Position numbers and translations under genes: made by a program
Source: an uncultured Bacilli bacterium
GTDB taxonomy: Bacteria; Bacillota_I; Bacilli_A; RF39; UBA660
NCBI GenBank assembly: GCA_934168275.1
Contig: CAKPNA010000001.1
Coordinates: 1-64,000 of the forward strand
Reading direction: 5' to 3'
DNA length: 64,000 nucleotides
The notes under the pieces: model-generated
Database searches by the model: none
Seen by the model: the letters and a program-made list of their open reading frames with translations, nothing else
Told to the model about the DNA's origin: nothing
Shown here: piece by piece, positions 24,690-33,030 of the stretch
Numbering within the stretch: the stretch's first letter is position 1
Layout of the letters: each line of letters begins with the position of its first letter

Positions 24690-25145
24690 TTACTTTCTAA
24701 CTCTACTTACAGGTTTTTGTTGTGTACCTATAGTTTGACCGTTTTCTTTAATAAATCCCCTTAAATTTCTTAATAATTCACTTTGATTAGGAACTATATG
24801 TAAATTTGGTGCTTTACGAATCACATTACCTGTCTTAAATTCATAACAATAGTTTGCTTCTTCTTCAGAAACTATCTCACCATAATTTAACACTTCATGC
24901 TTTAATTGTTGCTTATTTAAAATATAGGCAAATCTATCAATAGCAAGATATCTATAAGGTATTCCAACTACATAAGTATCTGTCATAGATAAATAATCAC
25001 TATTTTTATCACATTTTAAATTTACCCTTGTAAAACCCATTATTCCATCTAAATCAATATCATTAACTTCTTTAGAAAATGGTAAAACGCTTTCAATATC
25101 ATATGAATCTCTATATATTATTACGTTCTTTATCATAGTTCTCAT
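24690..25145 (-). CDS. Hypothetical protein, tandem paralog 1 (151 aa)
   Basis: This is the first of the three paralogs, from an ATG preceded by AGGAGATGA. Landmarks are NVIIYRDSYDIESVLPF, GFTRVNLK, DTYVVGIPYRYLAID, NYGEIVSEEEANYCYE and HIVPNQSELLRNLRGFI, with a basic PVSRVRK tail. It follows the pentapeptide-type gene by 3 nt, so the four genes form one operon divergent from lexA. Function unknown. Confidence 0.65.
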   Translation of the reverse strand: MRTMIKNVIIYRDSYDIESVLPFSKEVNDIDLDGIMGFTRVNLKCDKNSDYLSMTDTYVVGIPYRYLAIDRFAYILNKQQLKHEVLNYGEIVSEEEANYCYEFKTGNVIRKAPNLHIVPNQSELLRNLRGFIKENGQTIGTQQKPVSRVRK

Positions 25146-25148
25146 CTC

Positions 25149-25844
25149 CTACTTATTTCTTTGTCTTATCTTCTTATGAACACTCATTTTAAATTCTTTT
25201 TCATCAGTTATTAATTCTTTTTCATATGTTGCATTTACAAACTTAGTATTTTGTGTATTGCAACCATAAAAAGATCCTGATAACATTGTTGAACCTAAAT
25301 TAGCATTTGTTAACATTCTTTGACTAACTTGTGATACATCAATCTTGCAACCTAAACTACCATCAAAATTAGCACCCATGATAATACATCCTGTAAAAGG
25401 TCCAATAAATTGTACTCCTCTAAATGATCCATAAGTAAAATCTCTATTTCTTATTGTCTGTGGATTAATACATGCGTTAATACTACCATTTAAATTAGCT
25501 CTTGTAATATCTACTCCATCAAATGCTCCTATAAATTCAACACCCTTACATACAGTATTTGATAAATCTTTATTATGAATAGTTTGTGGGTTAATCTTCA
25601 TATTAGGATATCTTGATAAATCCTTACCTGCTACCCTAACCTTATCCATTGATATTTCTGACCAATCTAATTTTTGATAAATATTCTCTAAATCAGAAAT
25701 AAACACATAATACCCAATATTTAAAAATAAAACTTGTTTCAATATATCACTTTGAACATCTAACTTTACCGGCTTATTAAAATTATATTTATCAAAAGCC
25801 TCAATAAGATACTTTCTTGCATTGTTTATTCTTTCAAAATCCAT
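25149..25844 (-). CDS. Pentapeptide-repeat-like protein
   Basis: The ATG at 25844 (MDFERINNARKYL) has GGGGAG before it; the longer frame starts inside the promoter. The N-terminal 80 residues are helical. Residues about 95-205 contain A(N/D)LXX-type steps (ITRANLNGS, IIMGANFDGS, LTNANLGSTMLSGSFYG) as in right-handed quadrilateral beta-helices. Such proteins include DNA-gyrase-protecting mimics (Qnr/MfpA), but nothing proves this here. It is the first gene of an operon with three paralogs, under a promoter overlapping a LexA-type box, so induction by DNA damage is plausible. Confidence 0.6.
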   Translation of the reverse strand: MDFERINNARKYLIEAFDKYNFNKPVKLDVQSDILKQVLFLNIGYYVFISDLENIYQKLDWSEISMDKVRVAGKDLSRYPNMKINPQTIHNKDLSNTVCKGVEFIGAFDGVDITRANLNGSINACINPQTIRNRDFTYGSFRGVQFIGPFTGCIIMGANFDGSLGCKIDVSQVSQRMLTNANLGSTMLSGSFYGCNTQNTKFVNATYEKELITDEKEFKMSVHKKIRQRNK

Positions 25845-25868
25845 AGTATCTCCCCTTTCGAGACTAAT

Positions 25869-25896
25869 ATTATACATTAAAACAAACATTTGTCAA
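25869..25896 (-). promoter_or_regulatory. Promoter with LexA-type box for the pentapeptide operon
   Basis: TTGACA, 16 nt, TATAAT on the minus strand. CAAACATTTGT (25883-25893) overlaps the -35 and spacer, so a bound LexA dimer would block RNA polymerase. Confidence 0.65.
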
Positions 25897-25919
25897 GAAA
25901 AAAGTGAAAAAATGATAAA

Positions 25920-25955
25920 CAAATGTTTGACATCATGTCTATTTTATGTTAATAT
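25920..25955 (+). promoter_or_regulatory. lexA promoter with LexA-type box
   Basis: TTGACA (25927-25932), 17 nt, TAATAT. CAAATGTTTG (25920-25929), the reverse complement of the box in front of the divergent operon, overlaps the -35, giving autorepression. Confidence 0.65.
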
Positions 25956-25980
25956 ATATACCCGAAAGGAGTTATATTAT

Positions 25981-26607
25981 ATGCGACCAAAAACAGATGG
26001 ATTAACAAAAAAGCAAAAACTCGTACTAGATTATATAAAAAAATTCCAAGCAGAAAATAAATATCCACCTTCAGTAAGACAAATATGTTCTGCTATAGAT
26101 TTAAATTCTCCAGCTACTGTTCATGTCCATATCAATCATTTAGTTGAGAAAGGATTCTTAAAAAGAAGTGATAGTGGTAATCGTGCTATTGAAATACTTG
26201 TTGATAATGAATATGAAAACAAGAAACTAGAAATTAAGAAAATACCACTTGTTGATCTTAACAAAGATGATGATATTACTTTAGCAATCGAGGAACCAAG
26301 AGAATTATTTACTATACCCGCATCATTAACTAAAGGAAAAGCCGAATACTTTGCTTATATTGTTAATGATAATAGTATGAATCAAAAAGGAATTTATCAA
26401 GACGATGTTGTAATTCTAAAAAGGAATAATATAGCTTATAACAATGATATCATTCTTGTAGAATACAATAATATAATTAACTTAAAAGAATACTTCAAAG
26501 ATAAAGAGGGTTTAACTTTAAAGGACGATATTGAATCAATAACTACTAAAGATAATGAAATTAGTGTTATCGGTAAAGTAGTAGGATTATATCGTAATTA
26601 TAATTAA
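25981..26607 (+). CDS. lexA: LexA-like repressor lacking the Ala-Gly cleavage site
   Basis: This 208-aa protein, from the ATG at 25981 (AAAGGAG upstream), has an N-terminal winged helix (LTKKQKLVLDYIKKF; YPPSVRQICSAIDLNSPATV) and a C-terminal S24 peptidase-like domain. The nucleophile Ser is in VNDNSMNQKGIY and the Lys in INLKEYFKD. In B. subtilis LexA the cleavage segment reads VPVIGKVTAGSPI; here the aligned segment is IPLVDLNKDDDI, with no Ala-Gly. Self-cleavage at the usual bond therefore looks impossible. The divergent LexA-type boxes fit autoregulation. It may respond in another way, be cleaved elsewhere, or be a constitutive repressor. Confidence 0.85.
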   Translation: MRPKTDGLTKKQKLVLDYIKKFQAENKYPPSVRQICSAIDLNSPATVHVHINHLVEKGFLKRSDSGNRAIEILVDNEYENKKLEIKKIPLVDLNKDDDITLAIEEPRELFTIPASLTKGKAEYFAYIVNDNSMNQKGIYQDDVVILKRNNIAYNNDIILVEYNNIINLKEYFKDKEGLTLKDDIESITTKDNEISVIGKVVGLYRNYN

Positions 26608-26624
26608 AAGTAATTTATTTTACT

Positions 26625-26650
26625 CCATCACTTTATAGTGGTGGTTTTTT
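26625..26650 (+). terminator. Terminator of lexA
   Basis: CCATCAC / GTGGTGG stem with TTTTTT after it, 18 nt past the lexA stop. Confidence 0.85.
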
Positions 26651-26655
26651 ATACT

Positions 26656-26683
26656 TAAAAAGCTGCATCTTTAAATGCAACTT
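26656..26683 (-). terminator. Terminator of the HelD-like gene
   Basis: On the minus strand GTTGCAT / ATGCAGC pair and are followed by TTTTT, a few bases beyond the stop at 26691. Confidence 0.8.
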
Positions 26684-26690
26684 CTTTTTA

Positions 26691-28694
26691 TTATTGATTA
26701 TAAACAATTAAATTATGTTGAGCTCTCGTAGCTGCTACATAATATAAGTACTTCTCACTTTCTTTATATTTATTATCTTTTGAAGTATATATTATTACTG
26801 AATCAAACTCTAACCCTTTTGCAATATAAGCAGGTATTATAACTAAGTTTCTCTTATATTCTTGCCATGTACTCTTAATAACATCACACTTTATATCATC
26901 TTTAATTAAATCATATATCTTATCTACTTCTGTATCATTCTTACAAATAACTGCTACACTCTTAGATTTTGCCTTTAACATATTTAAGTCATTTACTATA
27001 TCATCATGTAAATTACCTTCTTGTTTCATAATAACCGGATTACTTACTCCTCTTCTAATAGCACTTACATGATCAAGTCCTAATATCTTATTAGCATACT
27101 CTACTATTTCTTCACTAGAACGATATGTCTTAGTTAATTCTATATATTTAGACTCATCAAAAATAGTATCTATTTCTTTTAAAGAGTTATATTTATAATA
27201 TGGATTAATAGTCTGATTAGTATCTCCTAAAATTGTAAATGAAGCATTTCTAAATATTTTCTTAATAATCATATATTGAAGTTTTGTATAGTCTTGGGCT
27301 TCATCAATAACTACTTGTTTAATATAGGTATTATAATTAAATCCCTCTAATATGCCTTTTAAATATACTAATAAGCAAGCATCTTCATAATTTAAGAACT
27401 TATGATCAATATCACTATTACTCTTTATTTTAGCATATTTACTCTTAAAGAAATTTATATATATAACTGCATAATCTTTATCAACATTTAATTTATCAAA
27501 TAACATCTTACATATACTCTTACTTTTACTCATATTAGAATTATAATTTATTTCACTAATCTTATCAGCCATTGAAGTAATTCTTAAAAATAATGGAAAT
27601 CTTGAATATCTATTCTTTAGCATATCATTTAATTCATCCGCAGTATAAACAAAATCTCTCGTAATTAAATCATCTTTAAATATTGCTCCATTTGTCAAAT
27701 CATTAACATAACTTGTTATATCATTAACTATTTCATCGCTTTGCTTATATTTAACTAAATCGACATCACTAACATTATATTTATAATATCTCTCAATAAA
27801 TGAAGCAAAAGATTCTATTTCATCAAACTCTTTTAAACTTGCTTTTAAGAATGTATTATAAGTTGTTTCTTTAGTATTATCTTCTCCTAACTCCGGTAAT
27901 ACGTTTGATATATATTCTGAAAAAATACTATTGGGAGAGAATATTAATACATTATTAGAAGTTAAATTAGGTATACGATATAACAAGAAAGCAATACGAT
28001 GAAGGGCTACTGAAGTCTTTCCTGAACCTGCTATTCCTTGAACAATCAAGTTTCTATCATTAACATTTCTAATTACCTTATTTTGTTCTTCTTGAATAGT
28101 ATTAACGATATTCTTCATCTTATCAGAGGAGTTATTGGCAAGAACATCTTGTAGTACTTCATCTTCAATATTAATATTATTATCAAAGACATTTAATAAC
28201 TTACCATCTTCTATTTTATATTGTCTTTTTAAAGTAATCTCTCCACTAACTGTCCCAGCTGGAGTCTTATAACTAGCTTTTCCTAATTCATAATCATAAA
28301 ATAAACTACATATTGGACTACGCCAATCGTGAACATAAAAATTTAATTTGTCTTCAACATGAGTAATACCAATATATATATCATTTTCTTCATCTTCATC
28401 TTTAAATATTATTCTGCCAAAGTATGGTTTCTTCTCTACTCTAAATAAACGCATTAAATACTTATTCTTTCTTTCGAGAATATTTATTTCCATATCGTTA
28501 TCAGCCATCAAAGAACTTATTTCGTTACCATCCATACCCCCCTTAGCATCCCACATATACTTTTTAAACTCTAGCATCTTCTCTTCATCTTGATACAACT
28601 CTTTACCTAAAGAAGCTATATTATCTTTAATTACTTTAATAGTATCCGCTAATCTTTTTTCTTCTTTAGCTAACTCTGTCTTACTTAATTCCAT
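26691..28694 (-). CDS. helD: UvrD/Rep-type helicase, HelD family
   Basis: This 667-aa SF1 ATPase has Walker A GIAGSGKTSVALHR near residue 222, Walker B VVIDEAQDYTKLQ, motif III ILGDTNQTINP, motif IV LTKTYRSSEEI and motif VI YVAATRAQHNL. An N-terminal coiled coil (about 1-60) precedes a HelD-specific region (YIGITHVED..YVHDWRSPICSLFYD). HelD binds RNA polymerase and recycles stalled complexes; some homologs give rifamycin resistance. GGAGG lies before the ATG. It is convergent with lexA and has its own terminator. Confidence 0.9.
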   Translation of the reverse strand: MELSKTELAKEEKRLADTIKVIKDNIASLGKELYQDEEKMLEFKKYMWDAKGGMDGNEISSLMADNDMEINILERKNKYLMRLFRVEKKPYFGRIIFKDEDEENDIYIGITHVEDKLNFYVHDWRSPICSLFYDYELGKASYKTPAGTVSGEITLKRQYKIEDGKLLNVFDNNINIEDEVLQDVLANNSSDKMKNIVNTIQEEQNKVIRNVNDRNLIVQGIAGSGKTSVALHRIAFLLYRIPNLTSNNVLIFSPNSIFSEYISNVLPELGEDNTKETTYNTFLKASLKEFDEIESFASFIERYYKYNVSDVDLVKYKQSDEIVNDITSYVNDLTNGAIFKDDLITRDFVYTADELNDMLKNRYSRFPLFLRITSMADKISEINYNSNMSKSKSICKMLFDKLNVDKDYAVIYINFFKSKYAKIKSNSDIDHKFLNYEDACLLVYLKGILEGFNYNTYIKQVVIDEAQDYTKLQYMIIKKIFRNASFTILGDTNQTINPYYKYNSLKEIDTIFDESKYIELTKTYRSSEEIVEYANKILGLDHVSAIRRGVSNPVIMKQEGNLHDDIVNDLNMLKAKSKSVAVICKNDTEVDKIYDLIKDDIKCDVIKSTWQEYKRNLVIIPAYIAKGLEFDSVIIYTSKDNKYKESEKYLYYVAATRAQHNLIVYNQ

Positions 28695-28859
28695 TTTTAC
28701 TACCTCCTAACAACATAAAAACACCTTAATAATTAAATTAAAGTTTCTTTTTTCTAGTATTTATTTGCCAAGTAAACTAATTATATAACATATTTATTTT
28801 ATAAACAAGAAAAATTATCAACAAAATTAAAAAACTCTAAGAAATGTTCTTCTTAAAGT

Positions 28860-29033
28860 TTAATCTTTATACATGACTAAGGCAGAAAAGCAATAAATTT
28901 GTTCATCAGAAAATAATCCAATAGCGGTCGAAAACTTAATATCCACGACTTCTACTTCATTAGTAGTTAAAAACTTATTTATTTCTTCTTCTAAGTCTTT
29001 TTCATGTGATTCATCAAATAATTTAACTTTCAT
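28860..29033 (-). CDS. Cse60-like small sporulation protein (57 aa)
   Basis: This short gene starts at the ATG at 29033: MKVKLFDESHEKDLEEEINK, then a strand segment VEVVDIKFSTAIG and a final IYCFSALVMY. The layout (conserved MK(V/I)K(L/I)FD start, acidic helix, DIK strand, (A)LV(I/M)Y end) matches the Cse60 family of small sporulation proteins, whose role is unknown. An extended -10 (TGCTATAAT) ends only 6 nt before the ATG, so the mRNA may be nearly leaderless. It lies 26 nt after eno on the same strand. Confidence 0.65.
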   Translation of the reverse strand: MKVKLFDESHEKDLEEEINKFLTTNEVEVVDIKFSTAIGLFSDEQIYCFSALVMYKD

Positions 29034-29059
29034 GCCTTAATTATAGCACTCTACTATAT

Positions 29060-30295
29060 TTAATTTTGTCGATTATTAAGAGCTATATTAATTCTTATTA
29101 AACGATTATATTTACTAGTTCTTTCTCCTCTTGAAACACTACCTGTTTTAATTTGACCTAAATCTAGTCCAACAGCAAAATCTGCTATATAGTTGTCTTC
29201 TGTCTCGCCACTACGATGAGAAATTATTGTTTTATAGCCATTATCTTTAGCTAATTTAATAGTCTCTAATGTTTCACTTACTGTTCCTATTTGATTAAGT
29301 TTAAGTAATATAGCATTAGCCATCTTTAAGTCAATACCCTTTTGAAGTAATACTTTATTAGTTGTAAATAAATCATCTCCTACTAATTGAATCTTATTAC
29401 CTAATCTCTTAGTAAGTTCTGTCCAACCAGCGTAATCATCTTCTGATAAGCCATCTTCAATAGAAATAATACTATATTTATCAATAATACTAGTATAAAA
29501 ATCTATCATTTCATCACTAGGCATCTTCTTACCTTCAAAGTTATATACACCATCTTCATAAAACTCAGAAGCAGCCACATCCATAGCTAAATAAACGTCT
29601 TTACCTAACACATAGTTAGCACTACTAATCGCTTTAGATAATAACTCAAGGGCTTCTAGTGAATTACTAATATTAGGAGCAAAACCTCCTTCATCACCTA
29701 CACCACAATTTAATTCCATAGTATCTAATAGTTTCTTCAAACTGTGAAATATTTCAGAACCCATTCTTAAATTATCAGCATAATCTTCTTTACTTGGTAC
29801 TATCATAAATTCTTGAATATCAAGACCATTAGTAGCATGTGCTCCCCCATTTAATATATTCATCATACATCTTGGCATTGTTGTACCATTACCTAAATAC
29901 TCGTAAAGTTCTTTATCACTATCAAGACTAGCTGCCTTTAAATTAGCAAGTGAAACGCCCAACATAGCATTAGCGCCCAATTTACTCTTATCACTAGTAC
30001 CATCTAACTTTATCATAGCTTCATCTAATTCTTTTTGATTAGCTGGATCCATTCCTAATACTAAATCTCTAATTGGACCATTAATATTAGCAATAGCTTT
30101 TAATACTCCTTTACCATTATATCTACTTTTATCTTGATCACGAAGTTCTAAGGCCTCATGGATTCCTGTTGAAGCACCACTTGGTACGGAAGCTATGCCT
30201 TTAATGCCATTATCCAAAGTAAGTTCCACACAAACTGTTGGATTACCTCTTGAATCTAATATTTCATAACCAAATAAATCTTTAATCTTACTCAT
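29060..30295 (-). CDS. eno: Enolase
   Basis: Enolase converts 2-phosphoglycerate to phosphoenolpyruvate in glycolysis. About 411 aa. Visible are YEILDSRGNPTV at the N-terminus, SVPSGASTG (mobile loop), GVGDEGGFAPN, the metal ligands in LAMDVAASEFY, SIEDGLSEDD and LVGDDLFTT, and the catalytic Lys in LLKLNQIGTV followed by ISHRSGETED. I choose the ATG at 30295, which has AAGGAG at 8 nt; the ATG two codons earlier is only 2 nt from it. It is slightly shorter than the usual 430 aa at the C-terminus. Confidence 0.97.
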   Translation of the reverse strand: MSKIKDLFGYEILDSRGNPTVCVELTLDNGIKGIASVPSGASTGIHEALELRDQDKSRYNGKGVLKAIANINGPIRDLVLGMDPANQKELDEAMIKLDGTSDKSKLGANAMLGVSLANLKAASLDSDKELYEYLGNGTTMPRCMMNILNGGAHATNGLDIQEFMIVPSKEDYADNLRMGSEIFHSLKKLLDTMELNCGVGDEGGFAPNISNSLEALELLSKAISSANYVLGKDVYLAMDVAASEFYEDGVYNFEGKKMPSDEMIDFYTSIIDKYSIISIEDGLSEDDYAGWTELTKRLGNKIQLVGDDLFTTNKVLLQKGIDLKMANAILLKLNQIGTVSETLETIKLAKDNGYKTIISHRSGETEDNYIADFAVGLDLGQIKTGSVSRGERTSKYNRLIRINIALNNRQN

Positions 30296-30311
30296 TTTCA
30301 TCTCTCCTTTT

Positions 30312-31937
30312 CTATTTAACTATTTCGTTAAGATTACTATATTTATTTCTAAAATCACTAACGCTTAAATTATTAAACATACTATCATTAAATATTACTT
30401 TAACATATCTATCATCCATCATAATATTTTCAACGCCACTATTCTCATATATACTTTTTAATTTAAATAATGAATTAGCAGCATTATCACTACTACCAAA
30501 ATCATAATAGTATTCAATACCGGTAATTGTCTCGCCATCTCTGTGTACTATTACTTTAAATTCATTATTATAGTCAAAAACAAGTTTATCATCTGTTGAA
30601 TATATCTCATCATATTCCGGAAAGTACTCTCTCCAATTAGATGGTTCATCATTATTTTGTTTTGGTTTATTACTAGTTGGTTCATTAGTTTTTGGTTTAG
30701 TTGGAGTTGGATTATTAGGTTTTGCTGCGGGAGTATTGGGATTAGGTGTATTAGGATTACTACCTGTATCCTTTGGTACATTGTTTGGTACATTAGCTTC
30801 ATCATTAAGCGTATCGGCATCATTTGCTATTTCTTTTTCTTTATTGTCTAAAGCATAACCACTATCCTCTATTTGTTTTAATGCTGTAGCTAATCCATAT
30901 AATGCTGTAGTAGACTTCCCACAATAACTATTAACTATTCCCGGTATTTGTGATGGAACAGATGTTGTACTAGAACCTGATGATAAAGATACCTTTTTAC
31001 TAACAATAGATGCTCCTTTAATGGAAGCAAATACATTATTAACATTAGATAATAAAATACCTAAATCTGAACTAACATCAATAGCATCAGTATTAACTGT
31101 TCTGCTTTCTAATAAACTATTTAATAGATTTAAGTTATTTTGATACGTTCTATCACTTTGCAAATTACTACCACTTATGCCAAAATAATTATATACCTTA
31201 TCTAAAGTATCTATCTCATTAACATTAATAGTCTCCCAATTATGTGTATCTTTATTATAAACCATATAAGTATACTTTTCATTAGTAGGAAGCGTTGTAT
31301 TGCCTTCAGAAAATCCTGCAAAACCATCATTAAAGAAATTGGCTTTAATTTCACTATGTACATTTTTTCCTGAAGCATATTTTATTCTAATAACATTTAT
31401 TCCTTGCTCAGCATAATAAGTAGCCTCTCCGGTATCATATTTACTAGGATTTTCTACAAAAAACATTATTGAATTACTATTTTTTAAATTATCTAAATGT
31501 AAATTATTATATGTTTGTTCTGGATACTGATATGATGGTCCATAATCATCTAACATATAAACTATTTGTGGTCCTACAGTATCTGAATGTGTCTCAACAT
31601 TAGTAGAAGCCATTGCTAATCCATAATAACCACCTGAACTATGTCCTGCACTAGTTATATTATAATTAGTTATATTATATTTCTCTCGAACTGAATCAAC
31701 TAATGACATTAATTCTTCATAATGTTTTGGATTGCTAAAATCACTATCTGTATTAGATCTACGTGGTGCAATAATTATTTGATTAGGATTGCTAGATGCA
31801 TAATCTATTGCTTCCTGAACTCTCCCACCATTACCATGTTCGAACACTAACACTGATGTATTTTCATCAATATTATCCGGAACATATAATACATATTCAC
31901 CAAATGTTGTTATCCCACTACCTCTAGTATATTCCAT
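30312..31937 (-). CDS. Alpha/beta-hydrolase-like protein with Pro/Asn-rich linker (541 aa)
   Basis: The N-terminal 220 residues look like an alpha/beta hydrolase: HGNGGRVQEA (oxyanion region) and the nucleophile elbow SAGHSSGGYYG near residue 119. A helical segment follows (about 275-370), then a low-complexity Pro/Asn/Lys linker (about 385-435) and a small C-terminal beta domain. It has no signal peptide, yet the linker and domain arrangement look like those of an exported protein. The helical middle part recalls substrates of type VII-like secretion, but this is only a resemblance. Substrate unknown. It lies 11 nt upstream of eno. Confidence 0.65.
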   Translation of the reverse strand: MEYTRGSGITTFGEYVLYVPDNIDENTSVLVFEHGNGGRVQEAIDYASSNPNQIIIAPRRSNTDSDFSNPKHYEELMSLVDSVREKYNITNYNITSAGHSSGGYYGLAMASTNVETHSDTVGPQIVYMLDDYGPSYQYPEQTYNNLHLDNLKNSNSIMFFVENPSKYDTGEATYYAEQGINVIRIKYASGKNVHSEIKANFFNDGFAGFSEGNTTLPTNEKYTYMVYNKDTHNWETINVNEIDTLDKVYNYFGISGSNLQSDRTYQNNLNLLNSLLESRTVNTDAIDVSSDLGILLSNVNNVFASIKGASIVSKKVSLSSGSSTTSVPSQIPGIVNSYCGKSTTALYGLATALKQIEDSGYALDNKEKEIANDADTLNDEANVPNNVPKDTGSNPNTPNPNTPAAKPNNPTPTKPKTNEPTSNKPKQNNDEPSNWREYFPEYDEIYSTDDKLVFDYNNEFKVIVHRDGETITGIEYYYDFGSSDNAANSLFKLKSIYENSGVENIMMDDRYVKVIFNDSMFNNLSVSDFRNKYSNLNEIVK

Positions 31938-31958
31938 TTACTATCTCCCTACTTTCTA

Positions 31959-32195
31959 TTATTGTATCTTATTTAACCTTTTCTCTATTTCATTCCATTC
32001 TTCGTCTGTTAAAATATCCTCTAAAGTATCATTAATATATATGGAAGCATATACATTTAAACTACCATCACTATTAGTAGTATTATCAGTATATACTAAA
32101 TAACGTTTATTATTTTTTTTTAAGATAAAATCTAATAATATTTCATATTCTATATCTTTGCCATTTTCATCTTTTATGTTTATTGTCTTCTTCAT
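31959..32195 (-). CDS. DUF1292-family protein (78 aa)
   Basis: This small acidic protein has the pattern DENGKDIEYEILLDFILKKN...YLVYTDN and ends in DEEWNEIEKRL, as in DUF1292 proteins of Bacillota. Function unknown. It overlaps the upstream phosphoesterase gene by 29 nt in another frame, which is a longer overlap than usual and suggests tight coupling. Confidence 0.75.
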   Translation of the reverse strand: MKKTINIKDENGKDIEYEILLDFILKKNNKRYLVYTDNTTNSDGSLNVYASIYINDTLEDILTDEEWNEIEKRLNKIQ

Positions 32196-33030
32196 TACTA
32201 TTCTCCACTACTTCAATATAATTAATACTAATAGGATATATTCTGTTAAGTACTCGTAATATTTTACCTGAACTATTACTTAATTTTGTTATGCCGCCAC
32301 TAATAATTATATTACTGTCTCCCACTTTCTTATAGCCTCGAGCCATATTTGGAAAAAATCCTTTACTAGGAGACACCAAGCCATAATTATTTTTAATTAA
32401 TTTATCTAACCACTTAAATACTAATCCATTATGCATGTGTCCACATAATATTAAATCACACTTCTTAAGATAATTGCTTACATCTTTATCTAGTAAATTT
32501 ATTGGACTATGTATTAAAGAAATATTAAATAATTTATCGCTAAAATATAGCTTATCTTTATTCTTTAATAAATCTTGATACATTGCTTTAGCATCTTCCC
32601 CTTGAGGACTATTGTAATAATAATCTCTAGGCATATTATATCCATTAATTACTACTTTTTTATCGATATAATAACTATTATTTAATACATATAAATTATC
32701 TATCTTTAAATCTTTAAAATATAAAAAGTCTTGATTATCTCTTATGTCATGATTACCTAAAGAAATAAATACTTTACTAATTTTTGCTAAATCAGTTAAA
32801 AAATTGGTCAAAATATTAATTAACTTAGTATCATATATAACACTAATTTCATCGATAATATCTCCTGCTATACATATATAATCAGGTTCTAACTTCTTAA
32901 CGCTATTTCTTATTAACTCTAAATTATCTATTATAAAATACTTGCTAAAATGAATATCCGATAGTAATACTATTTTTATTTTATTTTTAACTTTATTACT
33001 AACTATTGCATTCTTTACAATGTCTATCAT
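32167..33030 (-). CDS. Metallophosphoesterase (YkuE/LpxH-like)
   Basis: This 287-aa calcineurin-like phosphoesterase has the full set of metal motifs: LLSDIHFS (D-x-H), AGDIID, LGNHDIRD, and GHMHNG after SLIHSP. Proteins of this type act on nucleotides, lipids or cell-wall intermediates. The adjacent uppS (ATGA overlap) and membrane context suggest a link to undecaprenyl or envelope metabolism, by inference only. It has no clear signal peptide. Confidence 0.85.
   Translation of the reverse strand: MIDIVKNAIVSNKVKNKIKIVLLSDIHFSKYFIIDNLELIRNSVKKLEPDYICIAGDIIDEISVIYDTKLINILTNFLTDLAKISKVFISLGNHDIRDNQDFLYFKDLKIDNLYVLNNSYYIDKKVVINGYNMPRDYYYNSPQGEDAKAMYQDLLKNKDKLYFSDKLFNISLIHSPINLLDKDVSNYLKKCDLILCGHMHNGLVFKWLDKLIKNNYGLVSPSKGFFPNMARGYKKVGDSNIIISGGITKLSNSSGKILRVLNRIYPISINYIEVVENSNEEDNKHKR

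Noticed and set aside
28695..28859. Possible RNA gene upstream of helD
   Set aside because: The region is AT-rich, with only the GGAGG ribosome site of helD recognisable; no stable fold or conserved motif is seen.
30551..30823. 90-aa ORF in a shifted frame within the hydrolase gene
   Set aside because: It is a frame shadow of the Pro/Asn-rich linker, with a Met/Ile/Gln-rich translation and no ribosome site.
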